64,000 nt of DNA. Source: Lindgomyces ingoldianus (Eukaryota; Ascomycota; Dothideomycetes; Pleosporales; Lindgomycetaceae). Position numbers and translations under genes: made by a program. The stretch covers positions 2,383,891 to 2,447,890 of the forward strand of contig NW_022985164.1 of the NCBI RefSeq assembly GCF_010093535.1, read 5' to 3'. The first letter of the stretch is position 1. Each line of letters begins with the position of its first letter. Under the pieces are notes generated by a model. That model worked only from the letters and a program-made list of their open reading frames with translations. It was not told where the DNA came from and made no database searches. Shown here in pieces: positions 21,368 through 33,090 of the stretch.

Positions 21368-23284
21368 TGTGTTTATACTACCTGTATAGGGTGTTCTTTC
21401 TACTAGCAGTTGTTAGTGCTGTGGGCGTTGCTTTTACAAAGTACACACTAACTATAGTTTTATTACATTATAAAAGCCTTCTTGCTAATTATAAGGCATA
21501 GAAGCAGTGTCTTAGGTTTTCTAAGTACTAGCTTTAAGACTTTAAACCTAGTAGGTCTACCTAGTCTTTTTAGTTTCTAGTCTTAGATCTTAGTAAAAAA
21601 CTACTATTATTTCTTATTATTTATAATATTATATTTAACCTTAGCTATTTATTATATTATGTTAAATGTAAAGTAATTATTACTAACATTTATTTAATAA
21701 AGCATAACTATGCATTTATTAAGATAATTATATTATAAACTACACTTCTAGCATTTGCACTTCTAGAACTGTTTAGAGAGCTCTCTTACTAAGGTGCTAA
21801 GGGTCTAGTTATAAAGAGAGAACTATTTCTCTTTTTTTTAAACATTTATAATATATTCTTAGATTTAAGTCTCTTTTTTATATTTTTTAAAAATTATAAG
21901 GTCCTGCAACACCTTATTTAAGCTACTAAAGTTTTAGATAACTACTTTTTAATACACTTTAAGGCAGTTTTCTAAAGAATAGTTTTCTTTACATTACTAG
22001 TAAAGTCTATTATTTAATCTTTTCAATATTTTTTTTATAAGGCTGTATTTAGCAGTAATAGCTTTTACTATTACAGTAGTATTTTTATTCTCTCTCTTTT
22101 AAAAGTCTAAGTAATTTTAGTAAAAATATCTTACTTTTTTATAGTTTAAGTAGGCCTTATCTTTTAACTACTTTTATTATTCTTTTATTAGAGGCAGCTT
22201 ATTAGGTTCTAGAACTTAGTTTTTCTTTAAAAAGAGCTCTATGTATGTTTTATATAACTAAGGTCTATTAGTTTTTTATTATACTAAAAGGACTTTTTTT
22301 TCTAAAAATAAACTCGAGTTTCTAAGAAGTTTTTTTTTACTTTTTTTTTCTTTTACACTCTTTATAGTAATTATTATAGGTTGTTACTTACATAATAAAG
22401 TTTTTAAAGGTAGTTAGTTTATTATTATGTATAAATTTATCCTTTATTATGTTACTTAGCCTGTTATAGAACATATACTAGAGGGCTTTTTAGTCTATCT
22501 ATCTGCAGATAGCTAACTGTTCTCTAAAGCGTGCTGTATAGTTCTAGGCTATGCTGTTACCTTATTTTAACGTGTTTAGCTTATTAGCTGCAATTTTTTA
22601 TTTCTCTATAGTTTTATAAATAGCTATTAAAGTGTTTTTAAAAGCTTTAACACTACTAAACACTTTCTCTATTTTAGAGGTAAGTGTTGTGCTATTAGCT
22701 TTAAAGTCTATCTAGTTATCTGTGTAAGGCTAGAACTAAATTATAAAAAGGCCCTCTAAGTGTAGTTCTATCTAAGATATTATTTCTATATTAGTTTAAA
22801 ATGCTCCTTTATTATATTACATATAAAGGTAGCATCTAGTAAAGAAAAGGTAAAAGTCTTTTAGTAATCCTTTAAAAAGCTTTAAAAAGGCTAGTTTTAA
22901 AGTTTTTTTTTTTTTTTTTTTTTAGCTATAATGCTTATTCTCTTAGTTAAAATGTTCTAGAGTTTAGCTAGCTTTACCTATAATACATGTATCTAATGCG
23001 TAGAGCTAGTAGCTTACTAGGGATTTATAAGTAACAGAGGGTTATTAAATTCTACTACTTTCTAGTAAAGGTTCTTAACTTCTTTTTAAAAGTTTACTAG
23101 TTTATTTATTTTATTACTAATTTACTAAAGTTTCTTTATATTATTTTAAATTATGTTAATCTATTTTACTAAGACAGCTTTACTTTAGGTAAGAACTTCT
23201 ATAGATCCTAACAGAGCTATATAGGCTATGTTAGAATCTAAGTTGTATTAAGTAGTTATACTTTTTTAAAAAGGTAGTATTTAA
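21368..23284 (-). pseudogene. gag: Decayed gag and 5' leader of chromovirus 2
   Basis: On minus, the zinc knuckle is at 22111-22152. Its four ligands are all lost (Cys to Tyr, Cys to Tyr, His to Tyr, Cys to Tyr), each explained by C-to-T or G-to-A. Capsid sequence extends rightward to about 23200, followed by a leader starting TTAAATACTACC next to the 5' LTR. 21368-22100 holds the protease-proximal linker. It is homologous to 2163-3560 of chromovirus 1. Confidence 0.8.
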
Positions 23285-23882
23285 TGTTATAATCCTGACT
23301 TTATAGAAGCACTTAGGTTAATAATATTTCTAGAGGGGAAGTAGAACAGGTGGTAGAGGCTAACAGCAGGGTGTACAGTCCTACATAAAGGCTATTAGGC
23401 TAATAGGGAGAGTAGAGTGACTAGATTGTAGTTTGTCCTGTGTGCAGCAGTATAGTAGCTAGGTTAAACAGTCCTGTTAGACAGGGTTAGAGGTATATAT
23501 AGTGCAAGATATATAATTAGTATTACAGCTCTTTAGAAAGCTAAATGCTACTTAGTCTATGTAAAGAATAAACTAAATATTAAACACACCTCTTAAAAGT
23601 TATTTAAGGTAAGGACTATATACATGTCTAGGGGTTGCTAAGAATAAGCAGGGCAAGTTTACATAAGCTTGCTAAGGAGAGCTTTATAAGCTCTCTTAGA
23701 CTTAACAGATTTGTAGCCTGTCTCCCTATTAGAGGATGCACTCTTCTATTACTGCAGGTAGTTGCGCTGCCTGTCCATCCTCTGTGTCCTCTAGTTAGTC
23801 TATAACTAAGCCTTGTCCCAACTCAACAAGATTGTGGAGCACCGCGGGTGGAGTTACGTCGGTCCAACCATAGACTGTAACA
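23285..23882 (-). repeat. 5' LTR of chromovirus 2
   Basis: 598 bp. Its left, inward-facing half starts TGTTATAATCCTGAC and is mutated. Its right, outward-facing end with CACCGCGGGTGGAGTTACG is unmutated, mirroring the 3' LTR at 12455-13052. Confidence 0.92.
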
Positions 23883-23887
23883 ACACC

Positions 23888-24985
23888 CCCTAGGTAAGCT
23901 GCGCAGTAGCTCGCCTGCGTTAAGCGTTAACTTAGCTTGTTAGAGCAGCGCTACGCATTTACCCTATGTTTATGCTTGTTGCCTTAGGCAGCACAATGCT
24001 TGTTTTCCTAGGCAGCGCAGGTTACATGCGTGCTGTGATTGCTATAACAGAGGTAAATAAATTCTCCTGCTTCTTAAGCTTCTCTTCTATAAGTCTAGCT
24101 AACATGCTGTGTGTAAGTTAATGCTTTTTAAAAGCTTTAAAAATAACTTTAAACCTATTTATAATCTCTGCTAACGTGCATCTATAGCTTAATAAAGCTA
24201 AAAGAGCTGCCTGCTTGCGTGCTGCTGCTCTGTAGGGCCGCGCTGCCTGCAAGCCCGCGCCCGCTACCCGCTGCCGCGCTGCGCCCACCACCCCCGCCGG
24301 CCTCCCCCTAGTGCGCTCTGCGCGCAGTCCTGTCTAGGCTGCATTAAGAGTGCGCTTGCAGGGCGCTCTAGTAAGAAGTGCTATAATTCTGCCTCTAGCA
24401 GTTTACGCTGTTAGCGCTGTTCCTCTAGGCACAGCTGCCTGCCCCTATAAGCCCTGTAGCAGTGTGTAGGGTAATCTAGTTTTAACTTATTTGCAGTCCC
24501 CCTATTACTGTTGTATATGCGCAGCACTTTATTACAGCTCTTATTACAGAGAATAAGTAGGTAAGCTTCTCTACAGTAATTATGTGTTATACCTTAGATT
24601 AGACTAACAGGCTATAGGCTATGTTCTAGCTTTAGCTAGTTTTTTAAGCTCTGCTTAAAAAAAATATAGTAAAAAAAAAAAAAAGAGAGAAGAAAGAGAA
24701 AAAGAAAGAGGAGGTAGAGAAGAAAGTAAAAAAGGTAGAGAAAAAGAAGAAGCAGGGTGTTATCTCCTCTAGGCTTCTAGCGCGTTACTAGCGCGCTAAG
24801 GAACTCCTAGGTAAGCTTATTAATCTTCTTATAGTTTAAGCATTCTATGTTTTTGCGCATCTTATGTACTAAATCCCTACTTAAACTTTATAGCATAGAG
24901 GAGTGTTCTTGCTAGTAGCTAAAACTCTTATTTCTAAGCAGTGTAAAAATGTCTTTACTATTAATAATTAATGCTTTCTTTTTTT
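23888..24985 (-). other. 3' region of Copia 3 with a GC-rich, RIP-poor module
   Basis: About 1.1 kb lie between the end of RNase H and the polypurine tract of Copia 3, longer than I would expect for a Copia element. Contents: a 24-bp tandem pair (23972-23995, 23996-24019); a GC-rich core at about 24225-24345 with CCCGCGCCCGC-type sequence and intact CpG; and a purine-rich tract on + (24670-24755) made of A, AG and AAG runs. I see no convincing protein in either strand. It may be a long 3' untranslated region or captured DNA. Confidence 0.6.
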
Positions 24986-25051
24986 AAAAGCTTATTTACA
25001 TGTCTTTAAAGTTAAAAAGCTACTTAAAGTGCTTAAATTACTACTTTAGTA
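24986..25051 (-). pseudogene. pol: RNase H C-terminus of Copia 3
   Basis: On minus the reading FKHFK*LFNFKDM matches the tail of Copia RNase H just after the ADGLTK block, which is on the far side of pogo A3 at about 38478-38500. This junction shows that pogo A3 landed within the last codons of pol. Bases 25050-25051 are its TA target. Confidence 0.7.
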
Positions 25052-25179
25052 ACGTACTTCACAGGCGAGTTGCTTACACACCTGAGTCGCTTACTTTAGC
25101 CAAGACCCTACCCTAACAAACTCTATTATAGCCTATAACAACCTGCTCTAGCACTATATAGTACAGTATAGCCTAGAAT

Positions 25180-26727
25180 ATTATTTAGATACTACTTCTA
25201 CTTTTTACTTATATATTTACGTGTTATGCCTAGTTGAATTACACTATCTACAGCGTCTTTAGAATAGCTTACCTACTTTAGCTTACACCTGCTTCTTTAC
25301 CTTCTTTCTATTACTACGCGCTTTAAACTTCTTTAGAGCTATTAAGCATAAGCCTTTTTAAATTATTAAGGTCTTTTCTACTTTAATTTACTTTTTTTAT
25401 ATAATTTATATTATATAGCAGCTTTATTAGCTACTTAAAGCTTAGTAATTTTTTATTACACTAACACTAGCTTATATATAATTATTACTGCCTTTTTTAA
25501 AACTTTTTTAAATACTTTAACTATAAAAGTTAGTAAACTATTTATATACTTTTAAATTTTTATTTTTATAAGCATTAATTATAACTTAAGTTTTAAAGTA
25601 TTACTTAAAGTTTATAACTACTAGAGCTTATTATATATAAGTAGTAGTAGTAATAAAGTGCACAACTTTACATTAAGGCCTATTATAACTTATTATAAGT
25701 TAAAAAGAGCTAATCTAGCGCTTTAAAACTTTTTTTAAATATTACTAAAAATAATTATAGTATTATAGGCTGCTTTAAAGCATAGTAAAAACTTTATTCT
25801 TATAATATAAGTAATTTAGTTACATATAAGGTTTTTAGCTTAGTGCCTATATACTTTTTTTAAAGAAGTAAAACAACCTATATTAAGTAGCTATAAAAGG
25901 TATAATAAGTAAAAAAGTATATAAATAGTAATAATTTTATTATTTTTATAGTATTACTAAAAATAAAGTAAGTTATAGCTTTTATAGCTATTAATAACTA
26001 GCAAATAGTAGCTACTAATAGTACACTTCTTTATATACACATTAAAATGCTTTAACTAGTCTAGACTAAGCTAATTAGTAGTCTAGCTATGCTTAAAGAT
26101 TATAATAACTTAATTTTAAAGTAGATTTTTCTTTTTATACTAGTTTAAAAAGTAGTTACTACTCTAAAAAATAATAAAAAGTAAAATAGCTTACTTTTTA
26201 GCATTAATGCTTTAGACAGCTATTGTCTACTTCTAGTTACCTAGCTAGACTACTTTTAGCTATTTTTATCTCTTTAAACTTATAACAACTACTTTAGTAA
26301 ATATTAAGCTTATTATAAACCTTATCTTAAAGTTATATATGTTGTTATTTTAAATACTATACTTAGCTTTAATATTTTTTATAAAGTTAAACTAGCTTTA
26401 AATTACTATAAAATTTTTATAAAAATCTTTTTTATAGTTATACTTATACTTAAACTTTACTTTAAGCTTTAAGTAACACTTAATAAATATATTAAGCTAG
26501 TTTATGCTAACATAGCTTATATTATGCTTAGTATGTAAAGAATTAGCTATATTAGCTACAGCTGCTAGCTAGGGGGGAAATCCTTACATATCTAGCTTAA
26601 GTATGTGCTAAATAATTACTTACTTTTTATTATTATCTAGCTTTTATAAGTTTGCTATATAATTAGCTTAAAAAGGTTATTTAGTGTGTTAGTTACTTAT
26701 TATTTTTTAAAAAACTTTATAAATAGC
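25180..26727 (-). pseudogene. Decayed transposase of pogo A3
   Basis: Aligns over its length with the transposase of pogo A2 (13600-15100), with the C-terminal zinc knuckle at left, the DDE domain in the middle and the CENP-B/HTH region (about 26330-26680) at right. It has more TpA than pogo A2, including lost His and Cys codons. The N-terminal end is cut by Copia 1 at 26728-26732 and continues at 32621-32772. Confidence 0.8.
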
Positions 26728-26732
26728 TGTAG

Positions 26733-26984
26733 TGTCCGAATAGTGATATTCGGGCGCCTGGTTGATAGTCACGTGGCTCGGATGCGCCCGGATCCCTATG
26801 CACGGAGATCTGTGCGCAGAGTTTAGGACTATATTAACCCCTTTTCTTTGTACAATAGAAATAACAAGAAGTAATTAACACTAGTTACCTAACACCTCTG
26901 TGCGATGTTTACACTGTGCAAACCTCTCTGTCTTGTACGCATTTGCTAACACTAAGTGCTAGCTAGCAGAGAGTCTATTTAACA
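26733..26984 (+). repeat. 5' LTR of Copia 1
   Basis: 252 bp, TGTCCGAATAGTGATATTCG...TCTATTTAACA. The start holds the interrupted palindrome CCGAATA-GTGA-TATTCGG. The outward half is unmutated (CGGGCGCC, GCGCCCGGATCC), while the inward end TCTATTTAACA is mutated against TCCATTCAACA in the other LTR. Confidence 0.92.
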
Positions 26985-28960
26985 CTAATTAGTAGTTTAA
27001 ATACTATAAGAGAGAAAGCTCTTCTTATACTTTTCTATTTAAAAGTTTATGTATAAAAAAAATGTTTTTCCTTACTACTTTAACTATAAATTAGTAAGAG
27101 TAAAGATAGAGTCTAATTTACATGCAAGTAGCTGTAAATCTCTGTTTAGTTACCTAAGTAAGAGTAAAAAACCTGTCTATACAATACTGTTTAGAGGTAT
27201 TATATAAATAGTAGTGCTTATTTAACACTAGAAGGTCTAGTTTATCTTTTTGCATAAGGCTGTTTAGAGGCAGCGTACAACAAGAAGTAAGACAGCGCGC
27301 AACAACGCATAACTAACTACTATAAAGCAACAAGCAACGCTAGCTCTATCCCTAACTAGCTAACATAATGCATTAGTGTATAACTAATACATATCTTTTA
27401 TAGGTATCTTTATAAAGACCCTAGCAAAGCAGACAAATCTTAAAGATTAAGTAGATAAGATTAAGTTATTAAATAACACCTTTAAAAAGAAGCTTAATTT
27501 ATATGCAGCTAACTTAATTATAGAACTCTACACATTAAGCGTAATAGACATACAAACTCTTAAGAACTTTTAGAATAATTTTATAGGCTAAGAGCTTGTA
27601 CACTTTAGAAATCTTAGCTAACTATTCTTACAAGAACTAATTACTACTCTGTAGAACAAAGGCATTAGCTTTAAGAAAGACACAACAGAGGCTACTACAC
27701 TATATAAACTTATAAAAAGAGAACACATGTTTACTGTTTTACTAAAGCATTATATAAAACTATTACTACTATTGCTAGTCTTAACGCAACAGAGGATGTC
27801 TCTGTATAAATTACCTATAGACTTAATACTTTCTCTATAATTAGTACAACTACTTTGTAATAGCTTACTATACAAGAGCATAACTAGGCAGCTACATATT
27901 CCTGTAGCCACAGCTCTGCATAAGATTCCCTAAAGCTTGTACCTACTGCATATAATTTAATTACTGTACAATTTATACTAACTTTTACCTACATAAGATA
28001 TTATAGCAGAGAACCTTACGCCTAAGAAGGTTGTACAATTCTAGAAGGCATAAAGAAAAAAGAATAACTATATAAGGCAACTATATAATATCCTAGCTAA
28101 CAAGGCTATAGTATTTATTAAGCTCTACTAACGCCTTGCTATTCTTAAGGCATTATATGTAAGCATCTTTTCTAATATCCTTAAAAAGCGCGTACACATG
28201 TTCTACCTTTATAATATTAGTCTAAAATAATTATAGAAGTTACTGTATAAGCAGCTTAGTAATTACTTTAATACTAACATAAACTATAACTAGTATTAGA
28301 TAGATTAGATAATAATAAGCTTTACATAAAGTAAGTAAAAAAACTTTATAAAAACCTTACATAAAGCTTTTAAAGCTATAATTAATAAACTTACTCTTAC
28401 ATAAAAAGCTTTTAGTCTATAATTCTAAGGCAAAATACTGCTTTACACTGCTATTATATAAGCATACTAAGGGCAACTTAAACTTAAATAAGCAATGTTT
28501 TTAATTAAGCCTATATATAAGGCACTGTATAGTAACCTCTATTTAGCACTTTAGGTTATAATTAATTAACAGAATAATGCATTTATAAATAAATCTTAGA
28601 ACGTGTACTACACTAATAGGTAATATAGCTTACTATATACACATAGCTATTAACAACATAGAAGAAGCCTAAGGGGATATAGAGAATTATTTAGACTATA
28701 GTCCTTTATATAATTAAAGTAATAGTTTATTTGTTATAAAAAAAAATATTAGTTAATAAATTATTCTTACATAAATTAATTTTATGCAAAACGCTAATAT
28801 ATCTCTTTATATAAAGAATTCTATAACAAGACACTAACATGTAAGAAGGTAAATGTGTATATTTAAAAGTTTAAAAGTAAACTAAAGTAGAAGAAAAAGA
28901 AGTTGCATAATAACAACAACCTAAATAAAGAGAAAGGTAAAGAGATTATTAACTACCTTA
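26985..28960 (+). pseudogene. gag: Leader and decayed gag of Copia 1
   Basis: The leader starts CTAATTAGTAGTTTAAA directly after the LTR, the position of the primer binding site. Gag would follow from about 27390. It can be inferred by position and by weak homology to the corresponding part of Copia 2 (53200-54950), but no single diagnostic motif survives that I can name. Confidence 0.6.
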
Positions 28961-31900
28961 CTAATACTGCATTTCTCTACTGCGTGACTGCAGAGGACAT
29001 CTACAGCCTAGAACCTAAAGGATACGCAGAACAGTTTATCCTTAAAGATTAATACTATACAGTATACTAAGGTAAACTATAGGATACTAGCGCAGTAAGG
29101 ATCTCTACTATAGGGAAGTTACAACTTAAAGCATACCTGTAAGAATTCTCTTATACAAAAGTAGACTAAACACTAAGGAAGAAGAGTATTATCTTTAAAA
29201 GATAAAGATTAATAAAATTAATTAGTACTATATAAATTACTAACTTAGTTAGTAACGTAACATATCACATCCTAGACACCCTAACACTGTTCCTACTATC
29301 TCTAGCAGACGTAGACTAAATAGGTGTGTACTTTAACAACATGCAGAATGTAATTGTATAAAGTAATAGAAATACTGTTCTAGTTATACAAAAATAAGGT
29401 TATTTATTCTTTAATATATAAAAGAAGGAATTAATGTTTTTCTTTACTAAATATAAACTTTAATAACTGCATAAAAGATTTAGCTATTCTTGTACAAAAC
29501 AACTTTACATAATGCTTAAAAACGCTAGACATAATGTTAATCCTTTTATACTTAAGAAGATTAAGAAGTTCTACTATATATGTTAGCTATATAACCTAGC
29601 ACTATAAAGATTTAAGTTTATAATTAAGAATAACTTACACTTTAACTATAAGATAGTAATTAACATTATATAAATTAGCAACTAAGATGTACTACATGTA
29701 ATTAACATAGATATATTATTCTAAGCAGCAACCTTCTTAAAATTAATGTTTGCACAAGATACCTAGAACGCGCTCTACAAGTGTTAGATTAACATGTACT
29801 AAGGCTTACTTAATTATATTATACATAACTCTAGTATAAACTTTGCATTTAAAGACTTTTAAAATTATGTAAAGATTATAAAAGCAACATGTTAACAGAT
29901 GCTAGTAGAGGCCTATTAGGCTTTAGGGAAGATTAAGCGCGCACACGCACTACTGCAACATGCGTATAATATCCTCTATGCAGAATTAGATAATTGTACA
30001 AATAATAAGTTAGTGTTATAGATAGCTATTAAAGCCCTAAATAATATAGTAGGACTAAACAGTCTTATACCTACATTACTTATGTTTAGAATGTACCTAA
30101 AAATTAACATAGATTTTACACTATCTTTTAATATTATTACGCAAGCTAATGCTATATAAAAGGTAATAAAAATGCTTTAAAGTAAAAAGGTAAAAGTTAA
30201 TATTAATTATATAATTAATACTTAAAATAGCTTAACCTTATATAAAGTACTAAATCTCCTACTTAGTTCTAAAGTAAAAACATAGCAAGAGAAGAAGGGA
30301 TAGATAAGACTATACATAGTAAAGAGAATTAAGGCTCTAGATGTTATTATTAAAATAGAGAATAGTCTAGTAAGACTCTACTGCACATAAGTTATACTAT
30401 ATTATTGTATAAAGGATAAGGATAAACCTACACAAGAATTGCTAGATCTAGACAAACTAGCTCTAGTATAAAGAGATTCTCTATAGGCACAAAAAAGAGG
30501 TTGCCTACACAAGCAACTAACCCTAGTTAATAGACTACATAAAACAGCCTTTTAAGCAGCATTAGATTTATTATATAAACTAGAACTAGAACTATAGCTA
30601 GCTAAAAAAGGCTAAAAGAGACTACATAAGAATCTATAGGCTACAACATTTTTAACTTAAAAGAAAAAGGAAAACTACACGCTAGCAATTAAGCTTTATG
30701 TAGACAGTGTAATTATAACACCTAGAAGACTATTTAAAGAATTAGACTATACAGAAATAAAAAGTTTAATTGTAAGTAGCACATTTAATATACTTTTATA
30801 TAATTTATTAATTTATAAGAGATAGATTTTTAACCTTTAACTTATACATAAAGTTAAAGAGAAATTAATAAAACTATATAAAAAGTTACAACTTGTGTTT
30901 ATAAAACATTTAGATAAAGAGAAAAAGAAGATCCTTACATAGTCTCTTATAATTTAGAAAATCAGTTAGAGGTTAATTTTAGCTATTAGCTTATTACTAA
31001 TAGCTTTATATAACATGCACTATAAACTATGTAATATTACTTAGGTATATGTATAATTAATAAATAAGCTTATTTACACTCTCTTTATATAACTACTAAG
31101 AAAACTCTGTAAAAGCTTCCCTTTACACATAATATTTAAAGTTGTACAACTACTATACAGCGCAGCAGAGTTAGGCTTATATTAGTTTAAGACATACTAC
31201 AACTATTATAAAAATAAACTTTTTATAAAAACTTTATTATATAATCTATGCTTATTAATTATATATAAAGGCCTAACAGTGTTTAGTATTATAGGACTAT
31301 AAATAGATAATACCCTTAGTATTATTACAGCTAATTTTGTATAAAGAGAGGAAAAAAAATTGCTTAAAGCTAACTTTTAAGTAAAGCCTAAGACTATACT
31401 ATTACATAATTAGGCTATTAAATTTAATAAAAAAAAGATCTACTTTATATAAAATAATATTATTTTTATATAAAAGGGTTAAGCTAGGAATCTACACACA
31501 ATAGAGTCTAAGGTAGAGAATGCTGCGCAGAAGTACGTTAAACAGCGCGCGCGAGGTGCCTATATTGCATTAGTATGTTAACCTAAGGCAGCATTTAACC
31601 TATCTACTGCTGCTTAAGTTGTGTTACTGTTGTATAATAATATTAAGGCATTAAACATACAAATCTAATAGCAAATTAATTACTAGAATAGAGGATTATT
31701 ATATGTACTACTTAATTTTTTTTATATAAAGTTGTTTATCTTTACTAATAAATTATTTATAAATAATAAGAACTTAAGTTTATAGCTTAGCTTTCTTATT
31801 ATTTTTAAAACTAAGTAGTAAACTAAGAACTTATATAACTTTAAAATTATAGGTAATATTATACACTAGAACTCTTCTAAGTGTAAACGCGTTACCTGCT

Positions 31901-32290
31901 CTGTCCTAGCTAGTAAGCTGTACAGAATAGTGGGAGGATTTAACTGCGTAATTACACTAAGTACAACTATTAACTAGATTACACGTATGCTTAGAATACC
32001 TCTTGTACCTATTATACTATGCACAGATTTAAAATCTCTATATAAATGTCTTATAAAGCTTAAAATAATAAATAAGAAAACACTTATAATTAATATTATG
32101 TTAATTTAAAAATTATATAAAAAAAAAGAGATTACAGAGATTAAGTAGATTAATAGAAAAAACAACCCTACAAATGCTTATATAAAGAAGGCGCTAAACT
32201 CTGCTTTTAAGGAACTAATTTTGTATAACTAACTAACTATTAGAGTTAAAGCGTTAGTTAACAGACTTAAGCCTATACAAGATAAGTAAA
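28961..32290 (+). pseudogene. pol: Decayed pol of Copia 1 (integrase, RT, RNase H)
   Basis: In order: a conserved pre-integrase block EDIYSLEPKGYAEQFIL at 28990-29050 (shared with Copia 2; the protease active site is not certain); integrase at about 29560-30110, with readable stretches such as NLALQRFKF, INFAFKDF and LGKIKRAHALLQHAY; RT at about 30880-31420 with ILT*SLII*KIS*R-, IT*VYVQL- and LYSAAELGL-type blocks; the RT catalytic segment L*IDNT at 31297-31314, where the second Asp is Asn; and RNase H at about 31730-32290 with LCTDLKSLYKCL near 32020. Stops are TAA/TAG at former Gln or Trp codons. Homologous to Copia 2. Confidence 0.88.
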
Positions 32291-32368
32291 AAGGGCCCTA
32301 CAGTAACCTGTCTACTGTATGTGTAAACAAGGCAAGTCCTGTATAAAGGAAAAAGAAAAAGTTGCTAA

Positions 32369-32620
32369 TGTCTAAATAGTAATATTTAGGCGCCTAGTTA
32401 ATAGTCACGTGGCTTAGATGCGCCTAGATCCCTGTGCACAGAGATCTGTGCGCAGAGTTTAGGACTATATTAACCCCTTTCCTTTGTATAATAGAAACAA
32501 CAAGAAGCAATTAACACTAGTTACCTAACACCCCTGTGCAATGTTTACACTGTGCAAACCTCTCCGTCTTGTACGCATTTGCTGACACTAAGTGCTAGCT
32601 AGCAGAGAGTCCATTCAACA
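32369..32620 (+). repeat. 3' LTR of Copia 1
   Basis: 252 bp. The inward start TGTCTAAATAGTAATATTTA is mutated and the outward end with TCTCCGTCTTGTACGC...TCCATTCAACA is clean. A purine-rich stretch (AAAGGAAAAAGAAAAAG, 32346-32362) precedes it as the likely polypurine tract. Confidence 0.92.
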
Positions 32621-32772
32621 TGTAGCATGTTACTTAAAAAGTATTACATTTTATTTAAAAGCTTAAAGTGTAAGCTGCATTTAATATTCTTTTAACATGT
32701 CTAAGTAGTGTTATTAGGAATGCATTAGTGTAGAAAAAGTAGTGTAGTAGGGTCTTAGTAAAAGTAAGCAAC
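32621..32772 (-). pseudogene. Pogo A3 segment between Copia 1 and Gypsy 5
   Basis: Resumes the pogo sequence after Copia 1 (compare 15100-15245 in pogo A2). It contains the start of the right inverted terminus, which is then interrupted by Gypsy 5 after GCAAC (32768-32772). Confidence 0.85.
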
Positions 32773-33090
32773 TGTCACGATTGTGCACGAGTAAGGTTAT
32801 AGAGCTTCACAGAGGTCTAGTTTAATTACTACGTGAGGTATCATGGTAGGTACAAGACGTTGTGTGAGGAACAGGAAGGTTTAGGAGAAAATTAGTAATT
32901 AAATACTTAGCTTAAAAGTCTAAGCGCTTTAAGTATAAATTAAGCCTATTTTAGGTTTAGTTAGTGTTAAAGCAGTTTATGCTTAAGTTTATGTCTATGT
33001 TGTGTTATATTTATGTTAAATGTGCACTAATAATACTCTAGTACATGTCTAATACAGTTATGTCTAGGATCTAGAGAGGATACTGTGACA
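32773..33090 (-). repeat. 3' LTR of Gypsy 5
   Basis: 318 bp starting TGTCACGATTGTGCACGAG. The outer ~110 bp keep CpG and CpA; the inner end reads GATACTGTGACA where the other LTR has GATACCGTGACA. Confidence 0.92.

Larger units (their letters stand above)
12455..23882 (-). mobile_element. Chromovirus 2: full-length Ty3/Gypsy element with four nested insertions
   Basis: Two 598-bp LTRs (12455-13052, 23285-23882) and a perfect duplication ACACC (12450-12454, 23883-23887) define the element. It inserted at the junction of the 3' LTR and polypurine tract of Copia 3. After subtracting pogo A2 (1,817 bp), pogo B1 (1,098 bp), the decamer LTR (521 bp), the solo LTR (299 bp) and their duplications, about 7.7 kb remain, like chromoviruses 1 and 4. 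Genes run on minus, and all are broken by RIP. Confidence 0.95.
26733..32620 (+). mobile_element. Copia 1: full-length Ty1/Copia retrotransposon
   Basis: 5,888 bp with two 252-bp LTRs (26733-26984, 32369-32620), TG...CA ends and a perfect duplication TGTAG (26728-26732, 32621-32625). On + integrase precedes reverse transcriptase and RNase H, the Copia order. It belongs to the fungal Copia group whose RT active site reads LQxDDT. It shares its leader sequence (CTAATTAGTAGTT) and the purine tract ending AAAGTTGCT with Copia 2, so the two are related families. RIP has closed all frames. Confidence 0.93.

Noticed and set aside
24225..24345. Host gene or CpG-island promoter
   Set aside because: GC-rich but without a readable conserved protein on either strand, and bounded on both sides by Copia 3 sequence; kept as an unexplained module instead.
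28990..29070. Copia aspartic protease active site
   Set aside because: The EDIYSLEPKGYAEQFIL block is in the right place, but the following residues do not give a DSG or DTG triad even after allowing for RIP, so the protease was left uncertain.
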